Below, piece after piece: positions 1 through 10,165 of a DNA stretch of 64,000 bases. The position numbers were made by a program, and so were the translations under genes. The notes below the pieces were generated by a model. It ran no database searches, was not told the DNA's origin, and worked only from the letters and a program-made list of their open reading frames with translations. This stretch comes from Varanus komodoensis (taxonomy: Eukaryota > Chordata > Lepidosauria > Squamata > Varanidae), in NCBI RefSeq assembly GCF_004798865.1, contig NW_025336481.1:36535124-36599123 (forward strand). Reading direction: 5' to 3'. Position 1 is the stretch's first letter; each line of letters begins with the position of its first letter.

Positions 1-43
1 ATACACAGATAGTTTATCAAAGGCACACTCCTATGCATGCTTC

Positions 44-353
44 GGGACTGCAGGTGGCGCAGTGGTTTAAACCGCTGTGCTGCTGGGCTGGTAGACTGAA
101 AGGGCGCCGGTTCGAATCTGCACTACGGGTTGAGTTCCTGTTGCTCTGTCCCACCTCCTGCCAACCTTGCAGTTCGAAAGCATGCAAATGCAAGTATATA
201 AAAAGGTATCACTTTGGTGGGCAGGTAACAGCGTTCCGTGCACTTTGGTGTTTAGTCATGCCGGCCACATGACCACGGAGACTGTCTGCGGATAAATGCT
301 GGCTCTCTCAGCTAGGAAATGGAGATGAGCACCGCCCCCTAGAGTCAGGCATG
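44..353 (+). mobile_element. Sauria-type tRNA-derived SINE, 3' end lost in gap
   Basis: Retroposed short element of the squamate Sauria SINE type. It is transcribed by RNA polymerase III and moved in trans by a LINE of the BovB type. The internal promoter is readable: an A box (TGGCGCAGTGG) at 55-65 and a B box (GGTTCGAATC) at 109-118, spaced as in a tRNA gene. The tail carries the family's GATGAGCACCGCCCCCTAGAGT block at about 325-345. The usual end of the family, with CAGGGGAAACC and GTAAAGG-like repeats, is missing because a run of 100 N starts at 354. The family assignment rests on remembered consensus features, not on a search. Confidence 0.85.
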
Positions 354-453
354 NNNNNNNNNNNNNNNNNNNNNNNNNNNNNNNNNNNNNNNNNNNNNNN
401 NNNNNNNNNNNNNNNNNNNNNNNNNNNNNNNNNNNNNNNNNNNNNNNNNNNNN
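354..453. other. Assembly gap of 100 N
   Basis: Exactly 100 undetermined bases. This is a conventional placeholder length, so the true size is probably unknown. A SINE lies on the left and an L2 fragment on the right, which suggests the contigs ended in repeats. Confidence 0.97.
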
Positions 454-648
454 CCCTCAGAGAAGCGTTAACCACTTCCAAGATCCAGGTCCCAATCCCG
501 TGCTTGGAGTTATTTATTAACCAAGACGGGCAAGGACCCAATAGGCAAGTGGTGGGACGTACTCGTCCCAGCACCTTGTCCACATCATCGGGCCGCAATA
601 ATTGAAATTCCTCCAATAATTTTGGACCAGACGGTAGCATTGACATCT
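454..648 (-). mobile_element. L2-clade LINE fragment (linker before RT)
   Basis: Read on the minus strand this matches the longer L2 copy in the same window at about 51102-51300. Both encode an M-PSG-L-EFQLL-PDDVDKVL segment, followed by PTTCLL-PCPSWL and a segment ending in NASLR. This is the region just upstream of the reverse transcriptase core. The copy is cut on its 5' side by the gap and joins a SINE 3' half near 648. Confidence 0.85.
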
Positions 649-765
649 ACTTCACAGAGTTGTTGTTGGGATAATATTGAGATCAGCAGGAGGAGCATGA
701 TATAAGCTGCTCTTAGTTCTTAAAAAAGAAAAGGGGGGATAAAAATCTAATGAATGAATGAATGT
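648..765 (+). mobile_element. CORE-SINE 3' part with (GAAT)n tail
   Basis: The sequence resembles the 3' half of the MIR-like CORE-SINEs elsewhere in the window: an ACAGAGTTGTTGTTGGGATA block, then TATAAGCTGCTCTTAG, a GGATAAAAAT end and a short GAAT repeat. The tRNA-like head is absent. Confidence 0.65.
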
Positions 766-1121
766 GAATGGCAGTCATAAAGGAATTACAGTTCCATACA
801 GACATAAACCAAGGGAAAAGAAACCCACAGAGAATGTAAACACGTGATGGTACAAAAATAATAATAGATAGAAGATCCTTAACAAATTCAGCAGCAACCC
901 ACCTACATTACAGAAGGTAAAGGTGTGTGTTTTCCTATGAAACATTTGCCATAAGCCCCTAATGCTACCACACATGGACTAAACATGCAGTGAAACAAAG
1001 CAGGATTGCTCTTACCTGCCACACCTACAGTGCATGGACCACACTAGCTCCATCCCCAAGCAGCACATTTGCAGGCTGCACGCATAATAGCACTGCCTTG
1101 ATATCTGTGCGAAAAGAATCA
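766..1121. other. Unassigned sequence
   Basis: No gene or repeat recognised. Short open frames here have no resemblance to known proteins that I can see. Confidence 0.5.
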
Positions 1122-1205
1122 TAGGATCATTTTAGGCTCAGTTGGAAGGGGCCTAGTAGGCCATCAGATCCATCCAGACTTCAACAGAGCCCTACCCTGC
1201 TTAGC
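1122..1205 (-). mobile_element. CR1 LINE 3'-end fragment
   Basis: The block ATCATAGGATCATTTTAGG..GTTGGAAGGGGCC..AGGCCATCAG is the reverse complement of the typical CR1 3' terminal region. Only about 80 bases remain, as expected for heavily 5'-truncated CR1 copies. Confidence 0.7.
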
Positions 1206-1384
1206 TTCCAAGATTATGTGGAATCAGGCACTTCAGACTATATATGTACAGGGTACCATGTGGCTGGGACCTCTGCACAATTGGGGTTCCTAGTTGTATG
1301 GAAAGCTCCCTGCAGGGTGTGTGTGGGGGACATGGGCATTGCTTTCCAGGCATTTGCTCTCAACATATGCATACCCCATGGAAA

Positions 1385-1600
1385 GGCAGTGTGGTTTAAT
1401 GGCTGGAGTATTGGATTGGGACTAAGTATTAAGTCCCCGGTAGGCCATGAAACTCACTGAGCAACTGGGCCAATAATTGACTTTGTCTCAGCCTTAAGCT
1501 ACAGTACTTCAAAGGGTTGTTATGAGGATAACCTGGACATGGATGTCACTGTAGGCTCCATGCAGGAAAAGACATGATATGAGTAAGTCAATCCATCAAT
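1385..1600 (+). mobile_element. MIR-like CORE-SINE, old copy
   Basis: A decayed tRNA-like head (GGCAGTGTGGTTTAATGG) is followed by a CORE-like segment (GAGCAACTGGGCC) and a GGGTTGTTATGAGGATAA block that matches the better-preserved copies at 20.1 kb and 46.7 kb. The sequence is diverged, so the copy is old. Confidence 0.65.
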
Positions 1601-1657
1601 GATGGGTGAGGGTCAGCAGGATATCATGTAGCATTTCAGGTGAGGCTAAAAGCAGGT

Positions 1658-2150
1658 TGCTTACCTGTAACTGATGTTCTTTGAGTGGCCATCTGTGCAT
1701 TCACACATATGGGGTGCTGCGCCTGTGCAGTGCCTAAGGCCAGAAAGATTAGAAAGCTAACGGTTTTGGGCAGGAAAGCTCTGCTCCCCTCCCCCTCAAT
1801 ACTATATATAGAGTGGAGTGTCCTCCATTTTCCTTTGTAAGACAAATCGTTCACCCCCTTTCGGGAGAGAGATATATCACAGTAAGTTCATTGGAGACCA
1901 TGACTATTAAGACATGGTACTGACAGAAGGATCCACTCACTGACACTGAGCGGGGCCAGCGGGTGGGTTGTGTGAATAACCCACCAGCTCTATATATAGT
2001 ATTAAGGGGGAGGGGAGCGGAGTTTTCCTGCCAAAAACTGTAAGCTTTCTAATCTTTCCGGCCTTAGGCACTGCGCAGGCGCAGCACCCCATATGTGTGA
2101 TGCACAGAGGCCACGATGAAGAACATGAAAAGTGCTGTTTTTGCTTCCAC
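1658..2150. mobile_element. Fold-back element with about 140-bp inverted arms
   Basis: Arm one (1674-1813) is nearly the reverse complement of arm two (1989-2126), with about 175 bases between them. Shared blocks include ACACATATGGGGTGCTGCGCC, CAGTGCCTAAGGCC, AAAGATTAGAAAGCT and CTCCCCTCCCCCT. Long inverted arms around a short non-coding centre fit a fold-back MITE. I have seen related arm sequences in reptile genomes but cannot name the family. No transposase remnant is visible in the spacer. Confidence 0.75.
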
Positions 2151-3044
2151 ATGTTTAGCCTAGATGTACAGGCTAACTTATGAATGGGGCTCACAAGTAA
2201 CTCCAGTCTATATTTCAGTTTCCTGCTCCATTCTTTGCTGCTGCTGCTGTCTTTTGGATTGTATTTGTTTTGGGGCAGTGACCATTCACTATAATGCACC
2301 CTGTATGGACAGAGCCTGATTTTTATTTTATCCTTCTTATTACTGCTACTGTGGGGTATGAGTAGGGTTTAAATTGGCATATATTACAAATGCATTGTAT
2401 TTGATGTAAGTTCCAAAGGAGCGGCCATAAAATGGACAGATCATAACTGTGAATTTCAGAACTCAGAAGACAGAACCTTTTAGACTCTATTTAGAGGGTA
2501 TGAGAAAACAGTTTGAAGAAGGTATGATACAAATTGCATGCTTAACCTATGCAAGATTCATTATATGCACAGCAATCAACATTTTGAAACATACTAAATT
2601 GCATCTAAGTTGATAACTGGCACTATAGTAATTAACACAGCAAATGACATTAAACTAGCACATATAATCTTTTAATGGCTCTAACACCTCTGGGACTTTA
2701 TAGCAAATTGGATTAAATAGCCCAGCTTACTATAACTTTTCTTTCAGAATGGAAACACTAATTAATTATGCCTCTTGTGTCAAACTGTAGCAGATGTTCA
2801 GGAAATGGCAGGCCAGCATCATCATTGAAAGATCTTTTATTTACATTTTCCTTTCCTGGTATTTTATAGAATGATGATTTTACACTGCCAGTTGACCATA
2901 GAAAGGCTCAGAAGTGAGAATAAGTCACTTTCCAATAAGATCATCAAATTTCATTGGGAGAATCAGCAGTTCTTAAGAAAAATCAAGCATTTTAAAGATG
3001 AGAACTGGAGGAAAGTATTTCAGGTAACAATTCTTATTTAAATA
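2151..3044. other. Unassigned AT-rich sequence
   Basis: Roughly 900 bases of AT-rich DNA with no open frame, promoter or repeat that I can recognise. Confidence 0.5.
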
Positions 3045-3423
3045 TACAGGGTGTCCCAAAAAAATGACATCATTTCATAGTCTAATAACATAGCCAATTC
3101 TCACTCAAATGATCTCAAATGTTAACAAAATGTGTAAAAACTAATTAATGTTAGTTACGCAACGTTATGCAAGACATGCTACAGCATGTTTGGCAGGAGG
3201 TGGACTACCGACTTGATGTGTGTCATGTCACAGGTGGTGTGCATATTGAACATTTATGAAGCTTTGTGAAATCAGTTATAAAATCTACATCCCTTTGAAT
3301 CTCTTGTTCGAATTTTGATAAATAAATCTTTTATTGTTCAACATGAAGCCTATTTAATTTTGTTTGCCTAGGACATGTAGTTACTCAGATATTCACATTT
3401 CAAATAATGTCAATTTTTTTGGG
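3045..3423 (+). mobile_element. Internally deleted Tc1/mariner-type DNA transposon
   Basis: The left end reads TACAGGGTGTCCCAAAAAAA, a mariner-type terminal inverted repeat beginning at a TA. The right end reads AATTTTTTTGGG, which is the start of the inverted counterpart, then stops where BovB begins. Inside, 3176-3259 encodes 27 residues ending in a natural stop. These include WQEVDYRLDVC and GGVHIEHL, which resemble the C-terminus of mariner-like DDE transposases. Most of the transposase gene is missing, so this is a non-autonomous derivative. The superfamily call is fairly secure; the exact family is not. Confidence 0.8.
3176..3259 (+). pseudogene. Transposase C-terminal remnant
   Basis: A 27-codon open remnant ends in TGA and carries WQEVDYRLDVC followed by GGVHIEHL. 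Mariner-like transposases of the DDE_3 type end in similar tryptophan- and histidine-rich motifs. The catalytic DDE residues and DNA-binding domain are absent, so it has no activity by itself. Confidence 0.65.
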
Positions 3424-4603
3424 TTGTTCTTGTTAGTCGCAAAGTCGTGTCCAACCCATCGCAACCACATGGACAACATTCCTCCAGGCCTTCCTGTCCT
3501 CCACCCTCTCCTGGAGTCCACTTAAGCTCACACCAACTGCTTCAGTGACTCCATCTAGCCACCTCATCCTCTGCCGTTCCCTTCTTCTTTTGCCATCTAT
3601 TGTTCCCAACATTAGGCTCTTCTCCAGGGAGTCCTTCCTTCTCATTAGGTGGCCAAAGTATTTGAGTTTCATCTTCAGTATCTGTCCTTCTAAAGAGCAG
3701 TCGGGGTTGATCTCCTCTAGGACTGACCGGTTTGATCGCCTTGCGGTCCAAGGGACTCAGAGGAATCTCCTCCAGCACCACAATTCAAAGGCCTCAATCC
3801 TTTGGCGCTCGGTGTTCCTTATGGTCCAGCTTTCACAGCCATACCTTGCAACTGGGAAAACCATAGCCTTGACTATACACACTTTTGTTGGCAGGGTGAT
3901 GTCTCTGCATTTTAGTATGCTGTCTAGATTTGCCACAGCTTTCCTCCCAAGGAGCAAGCGTCTTTTAATTTCTTGGCTGCAGTCCCCATCTGCGGTGATC
4001 TTGGAGCCCAGAAAAATAAAATCTGTCACTACCTCCATTTCTTCCCCATCTATTTGCCAGGAAGTGATAGGACTGGATGCCACAATCTTAGTTTTCTTAA
4101 TGTTGAGTTTCAAGCCAACTTTTGCACTCTCCTCCTTCACCCGCATCAAGAGGCTCTTTAGTTCCTCTTCACTCTCTGCCATTAGAGTGGTATCATCTGC
4201 ATATCTGAGGTTGTTGATATTTCTCCCAGCAATCTCCCAGTGATTCATCTAGGCCCGCCTTTCTCATGATGTGCTCTGCATATAAGTTAAATAGGCAGGG
4301 CGACAGTATACAGCCCTGCCGAACTCCTTTCTCAATTTTGAACCAATCAGTGGTTCCGTGTCCAGTTCTCACTGTTGCTTCTTGACCCGCATATAGGTTT
4401 CTCAAGAGACAAATAAGATGGTCTGGGACTCCCATCTCTTTAAGAACTTGCCACAATTTGTTGTGATCCACACAATCAAAGGCTTTAGCATAGTCAATGA
4501 AGCAGAAGTAGATGTTTTTCTGGAACTCCCTAGCTTTCTCCATGATCCAGCGTATGTTGCCATCCACAGTCAGCAAGCGATAGTTAGTGTGGTGGATTGA
4601 CCT
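3424..4603 (-). mobile_element. BovB (RTE-clade) LINE, 5'-truncated
   Basis: On the minus strand this encodes the reverse transcriptase of a BovB element and its C-terminal domain. Visible motifs, in order, are NIRWIMEKAREFQKNIYFCF, DYAKAFDCVDH, VRQGCILSPCLFNLYAEHIM, LRYADDTTLMAESEEELKSL with the catalytic YADD, KITADGDCSQEIKRRLLLGR, and the C-terminal MKLKYFGHLMRRKDSLEKSL. RTE elements encode one long protein with an endonuclease and an RT; here the endonuclease and the first part of the RT are lost. The frame shifts once near 4235 just before the YADD segment. From 4248 to 3433 it stays open except for one TGA at 3757-3759. The 3' end abuts the right end of the mariner remnant. Confidence 0.93.
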
Positions 4604-5399
4604 GCTATAAAGTACCCTTGATAGTTATATGTCTTAGAAAGGAAAGTCTTTCAAGGGCAAATTCCAGGCAAAAACTTTGACAAAATTTTGTTGCAAGGAT
4701 GGATACTGAGATGGATACCCTCAATACAGACAGTTAATCTGGCTTCTTGCTGAGATCCAGGAAGGGACTATATATGAGTATATTCATCTTTGGACACAAA
4801 TGCAGTATTGACCAATGGAGAGATGGGGGCTACTAAGCTAAGCAGTCATTGGGATGTTGTTTCAATGACTCCTTGGGGATATTTTCAGTGGGCTCTTTGT
4901 AGAGCAGGAAAAAAATCAGATTACCATTTGCATATCACACAGTTTATATGCAGTGACTGTAGATCCCCATATCCTATGCCATCTTCTTCTACAGTGCCAA
5001 GAGATTATAATTGCAAAAAAGGAAAGAAAAAATGTCATGGCAAAGATTACAATCTGCTCTTGGTCCCACTAATCAACCACCACCACCCCCATTTTGGGGG
5101 AACAACACTCCTGTGTCTCTAATCAACAGATATTTGATACCCGTTTTTCCTGACGTGAAATTTGTGGGGATGAGGAAATTCTACCTGCTGAATGCCTACT
5201 GAAAGGCATAAGAATTAAGATAAAAACAAGTTGATACAAGAAGACATTTGCAACTTCCCGCAAGCCTAAATCAGCCATTATTACAAATGAGTAATAAGAA
5301 GGACAATCCATTCCTGCATAAATAGCTCCATTTCTTAAAAGCCTCTTCTGAGGCCTGTATTTGGTACCCCATCTTCAGAGAGGGCCTTCATGGAATCCC
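4604..5399. other. Unassigned sequence
   Basis: No supported gene. The longest open frame here, at 4790-5122, has no recognisable domain and ordinary low-complexity content. Confidence 0.5.
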
Positions 5400-5550
5400 C
5401 CATTGTATCCTCACAACAACAAGCCTGTCTGTCTGGTACACAATGAAATTTGGTCCAAGTTCACACAGTGAACATGATTAATCAAGTCAGGACTTGAACC
5501 CAGGTCCCCCGTCCTCATCTGATACTCTAACTGCTATACCAGCCAGGCAT
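5400..5550 (-). mobile_element. MIR-like CORE-SINE fragment
   Basis: On the minus strand: a tRNA-like head (CTGGTATAGCAGTTAGAGT), a GGGTTCAAGTCCTGACTT B-box region and a CORE-like GTGTGAACTTGGACC. The copy is diverged. Confidence 0.7.
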
Positions 5551-5599
5551 TCCACGATGAATAAATAATTCTTTCTATTCCAGGTTTTAAAAAACTGGA

Positions 5600-5685
5600 T
5601 ATTATTGTTAATTGCTTTTATTGTATGCAAGCCACTTTGAAGCCTTGATAGCAGAAAATCAGGGTATAAATGTTTTAAACAAAGA
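5600..5685 (+). mobile_element. L2-type LINE 3' end
   Basis: TTTATTGTATGCAAGCCACTT followed by an AGGGTATAAATG end resembles the short 3' terminal hairpin region shared by the L2 LINEs and L2-tailed SINEs in this window. Confidence 0.5.
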
Positions 5686-5835
5686 ATGTATCAATGTATA
5701 ACCCTCTTTGCTCTTTGCGCAGCCTGGCCCTTTGCCGGTTCTCCCTTTTGTGTGAATAAGACTTCTGAATAGCTTATTCACAAAGAGAAGAAACTCCTCT
5801 TTCATCCTCTGAGAACGTTTTATTTTCTGGACCCA

Positions 5836-5925
5836 CCTTCTTCAACCAGGTGCACTCTAGATGTGTCAAACTACAACCCCCATCAGTCTCATCCACATCT
5901 GGGGTTCCAGGTTAGGCAAGGCTGT
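5836..5925. mobile_element. Palindromic MITE, family 1 (hAT-like)
   Basis: Arms CAACCAGGTGCACTCTAGATG..CAAACTACAACCCCCATCAG and CCACATCTGGGGTTCCAGGTT form a fold-back unit like the copies at 8.5, 33.8 and 37.4 kb. The family reads roughly 'CCTGGTGCCCTCCAGATG...ACTACAACTCCCATCA' and its complement. Confidence 0.6.
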
Positions 5926-6840
5926 TCTGCCATTATCCTTCATCCACCTACTGTCACCATGTAAGATGAAAAAGGTCTGTTGCCCATCATTAGTGACAAC
6001 ACATATTTAAATGTACTTTTGAGATCTTGCGCTGGGGACATCATATCACAAATGTTACGTCGCACAATATACTGCCCGTCTGGGATATGTGGTTCATTCA
6101 TCATCTATACCAGAGCCACCGTGAGGCACTCAGGAAGAGCTGCCAGAGCCAGGAGTTCACTCAGTAATAAACAGCAACATCATATCAATCCAATGTCCAT
6201 AATTCAGTGTAAAGACTGGGGCTGGGTGCCTGTAATTGGTGATGCACTTTGTTTTCCCTCATGTACACAGATACAAAATGATCCTATGGTAATACAGAGA
6301 CAAAAGGAAGCAGGATTAAGGTTGCTATGGGAACTCAGAATTTTCTGACTAGTGTGTGATTAAAATCTTAACTGTAACATTTCTTTAATAGGGGTGGGTT
6401 AGGGACTTTTTCAGCTGTTGTCTGGAATGATTGAGCATTCTGGTCCTTGTCTCTCAAGTAGGGATGTGTGCGAAATTTGTTTCAGTTTATCTTTGATCAG
6501 GATTTACCCAATGCCCAGCTTCTAGTCTGAAGTTCATATGTTCTGAGTTTGCAGTGTGATTCACAGACCCCGCAAAACGCATGTGACAGCATGCGTACAG
6601 TTGGAAAATAGACACAAAAAGGCATACTTTTGAAAAATGCATACAAATATGCTTTATATGAATGGAAGATGAAGGCATCCATTTGAAAGATGCACATAAT
6701 TTTTGGGGAAATATGGAGGGAAATATGCTTAGATTTCGTGCAAAACAAAGCTTGCTGTCTGATATGTTCTTGAGTCAAAACAAACTTCAAAATAGAATTT
6801 GGAAAACTTCAGTGTACATGAGTTTTGCTGCTTTGCACAC
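5926..6840. other. Unassigned sequence
   Basis: AT-rich DNA without a recognisable gene or repeat. Confidence 0.5.
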
Positions 6841-6857
6841 CCCAAGCCCCAAGATTT

Positions 6858-6958
6858 TGTGTGCGTACATATATACTCATATATGTATGTATGTATATAT
6901 GTACCCATATACTTATGAGTATATGAGTGTATATATATACACACACACATACATACAT
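6858..6958. repeat. AT-rich imperfect microsatellite (TATG/ACAT/CA)
   Basis: Imperfect runs of ATATATGTATG, TATATA, ACACACACAC and ACATACATAC. They produce spurious tyrosine- and histidine-rich open frames on both strands. Confidence 0.85.
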
Positions 6959-6965
6959 GCCCCAC

Positions 6966-8496
6966 CTTCAATGTATAGTGTATACACTTGCATAATTTTC
7001 TATAATATCACGGTAGTTACTCATGTAAATCTTCCGCATACAGTTAGAACAACAGACCCCACAGAGCATGAAAGCATTATATTAAACTCATTTTTCTCAG
7101 AGTAAGTATAAATAGATTTTTAACACCCAAATGACAAGCCCAGACTTAAATGTTGACTGTTTCTGGGTATCATGCATCAACCCACTTATCTTGTTCGTCA
7201 CATGCAAGATCATCCCCCAGATACACTAAAATGTTGCCTTTTAATATCTTTCAGAAGGAACATACCAACTTTAAAACGTCTGAATTTTAAAAATCCTTCC
7301 TTACTCCATCTCTAGGACAAAACACAGCCATGGGAAGTCTTTGATTGGTTTTCCCAACATTCAGCACGTGTTTTCCAACTTTAAAGCAGGTGTAGGATGT
7401 CCCAATTTTGACTGGAGCAACAGCAATAGGAGAGAATAATGGGACTGGAGGGGGTTCGGTTTTCCCCCTCCCATACCTTTATCCCAATCCAAATGGCTCC
7501 CAAAGCTTCTCTTTACATTGCTGTATCATGTTTCCTAAGCAGAACTAATAGCTGTTTTAAAATGTGTGGGATAGGTGTGGGGAAATGATTTAGATTGAAA
7601 AAAGGACACATGGTGGAAAGAATTAACACTCCCCTCCGCTCCCCAAAAAAGTTGCTGACCCAATCAACAACAGACAAACCCACAATGACTTTTGCAGATA
7701 CGATCATCACATTTGTTTTAACTGCATGTTTGTGGCAATTCACATACTAGAACTTTGAGGGATGCTTCCAGATGAGCCTTTTATCACACCATCCCCCCCC
7801 CCCCCGATTCCTTCACAGGGGGCCCAAGCAATGACTTCTTCCATCCATAGCATCTCCCAGTTTTCCCACCGGTGGCTTTTTTCTTACGGCACAAAATCTG
7901 TTAGGAGGAGAAAGGGAAGAACAGCCACTTCTAATAGATAGCATTAGGTGCAACTATTTGGAAGTGCCCTAAAGACGCTTCCACACTGGGTGTTTATTCT
8001 GAAATAGCGAAGCTTTGCTCATTTGCTCCTTTTATGATGTGAAGATTTTATGTTCTTCTGTGAGGACAGCACAGGGACTGGTTTCAGAATTGCAGGGGTG
8101 CCCAGTAACTCTTACAACTTGCTTCCTTTACTCTGCCTCAGAAATGTACTATACTCTGGTGTGCCTTTTCAATTTTTTACCTCTTTTTAAAAATAGATGT
8201 TTGTTTTAGCAACTATGCAAGGGAACATGGAGGAAAGTGCTGTATAAATATTATTATACATCGAAGCCAAATGACCATCCACCAAAACTTGCTTTATACC
8301 AAAAGCAGGCAATGTGACATCTGGTAACATGGGCCAACATCTGGTGCCGAAATGGAATGCATATGTTCAAATGTTATATGGCGATTCAGTGTGAAAAACT
8401 GAAAAGTGGCATTCCTTTTCACTAAAAGCAATTAATAAATACAAGATATCAGTTTATTTTGAGTTCAGTTTGATTAACTCAAGAGTCCTCCTCCGG
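6966..8496. other. Unassigned sequence with a 13-base C run
   Basis: Holds a run of 13 C at 7793-7805. No gene, promoter or interspersed repeat recognised in the remainder. Confidence 0.5.
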
Positions 8497-8625
8497 GTGG
8501 CCAATCTGTGACCCTCCAGAAGCTTTGGCCCACAAGTCCTATCAGCCCTAGCCAGCATAGCCAATGGTGCAGGAAGATGGGGGTTGTAGATCAAAATACC
8601 TGGAGGGCCACAAATTGCCCACTCT
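8497..8625. mobile_element. Palindromic MITE, family 1 (hAT-like)
   Basis: GGTGGCCAATCTGTGACCCTCCAG starts the left arm, TAGCCAGCATAGCCAATGG lies in the centre, and GGGGGTTGTAGATCAAAATA with CCTGGAGGGCCACAAATTG forms the right arm. The arms are largely complementary. This is one of the best-preserved copies of the family here. Confidence 0.75.
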
Positions 8626-9479
8626 TGCATGTCTATACCACAAGTCCTCAACCATGGAGGATTCAAAGAAGTATTTGTGGTGAGTTTGTTGTGGATCCGT
8701 ACAAGATCCCATCAAGAGCCATACAAGAACTGTGCTAAAGGCCACCTGAGAACATTGTCCAAGTCCCTCTCCACCCTAATTCCTGCTTCTTCCTGGTCTC
8801 AAGAAGCCCTTGGACTGACCTTTAGCCTAAGCAATGGCACAAACAAGACTGTCACCATTGTATCTCACAGATGAGACACTGTTAGTTCTCTGGTTTTAAA
8901 AAGTTCAAAACTTAAAGCCAGTTTGTGCAAATAATGAATTCTGGAATTAAGGCTTTGCAATAAAGAGATGCTCTCTCTTAAAGCATGGCCACAGCTCTCC
9001 TTCTTGTCCAGGCACAGGCTTCAGCCATAAACCTATCTACTCATGAGGAGTCCCCTGAGACTTTACAGGGACTACTCATCAATGACTGGTTCCAAAATTA
9101 CAGCCTTGTGCTCTGTCTCTCACAATTGCCTCATTTACTTTGCCTTTCTCTGTCTGAGCTAGAAGCGTGAACACCTGGAAGTGTACAACAGCCCACTTTT
9201 GCTATTTTTAACTGAACAGAACAGAAAACAAGGCTCCCGTGTAATTCTAATTGTATTTTAACTTGTACACCATTACTTCCAGCATCTTTATAATGAAGGC
9301 ACCGTCAAAAAAAATGAAGCATATAATAGGAGTCCGCCATCCCCTTTTTTAAAAAGAGCTGACCTGCAGTTCTGGTTTGACTGTAGTCAAGCACTTTAGT
9401 GTGTTAACCTTTTTTATTACATTACATACATGAAAACAATTAAAGCTGGGATTCTTTCCAGTATATTATCATCTTTTCT
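8626..9479. other. Unassigned sequence
   Basis: Unique-looking DNA with no supported gene. The part from about 9230 borders the enhancer-like block that follows. Confidence 0.45.
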
Positions 9480-10165
9480 GTTCCCTCTGGCCTTTTTCCA
9501 TCCATTTCAAAGAACGTATATAGCATCAACAGAACATTCCCTCATGCTGCGTGGGCCTTTCCTTTAAGGGTTTGTTTTTTCTTCTTAACAACTGTCTGCC
9601 TTTCAAGCGCAGCCAACTACAGTCTATCGTGGAGCCGCAGTGGCAGCAAGAAAGCAAACAAGCAAACTGACAAAAGTTTTGGTGGATGGCTTTTGTTGTT
9701 GCTGTCGCTGTTGTTGTTGAAATACACCATCAAATTAAATCCAAGATTGAAATTCTGCTTCACAGTTTATTGTCTTTCTTTCTCTCCCCATCTGCCTCCC
9801 CCGCCCCACATGGTAAATGGTAATTAGAGTCAATAATCTTTTGCTGAGAGAGCACCTTGTCCTTAACAGTGTTTATATCATCATCATCAAAGATCTGCCT
9901 TGAGGGGCCTGGCGTGTTAATAATTTAAGGTGTGCACGGCCTAGTTATAGCAGGAAGCCTAGTTATTGAGTTTGTAAACCAGCTGATGATTTATGGGAAC
10001 ACCCCTGCATGAGTCACGCTCATTAAATAAAATACTTTGGCTTAATAAGAAACACGGGGGTAAAAAAACAGACCTTCCCGTTAGAGGGCAACAGGGCTGT
10101 TGAAAACCACGCCGTTTGTTGTCACCTGCTGAATTCTGAGGGAATAAATTTTCCTCATTCATAAG
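9480..10165. promoter_or_regulatory. Candidate conserved non-coding element / enhancer
   Basis: A repeat-free stretch of balanced composition, unlike its flanks, with many short motifs bound by developmental factors. These include TGATTTATGG at 9987-9996 (PBX-HOX9/10 type), TGAGTCA at 10010-10016 (AP-1), an AATGGTAATTAGAGTC homeodomain-like segment near 9820 and CAGCTGATG nearby. There are no long open frames with domain content. The call rests on texture and motifs; conservation itself is not visible here. Confidence 0.45.

Noticed and set aside
55-118. Functional tRNA gene
   Set aside because: A and B boxes are present, but the sequence continues as a SINE body and lacks a complete cloverleaf with an acceptor end.
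33-272. 79-codon frame at the left end
   Set aside because: It lies inside the Sauria SINE tRNA-like head and body, which is not coding.
351-605. Open frame spanning the first gap
   Set aside because: It contains undetermined bases and joins a SINE to antisense L2.
3545-4243. 232-codon plus-strand open frame
   Set aside because: It is antisense to the BovB reverse transcriptase; the opposite strand carries YADD and other RT motifs. The same antisense frame occurs at 17.3-18.3 kb for the same reason.
6662-6971. Tyr/His/Ile-rich frames on both strands
   Set aside because: Produced by TATG and CA microsatellite DNA.
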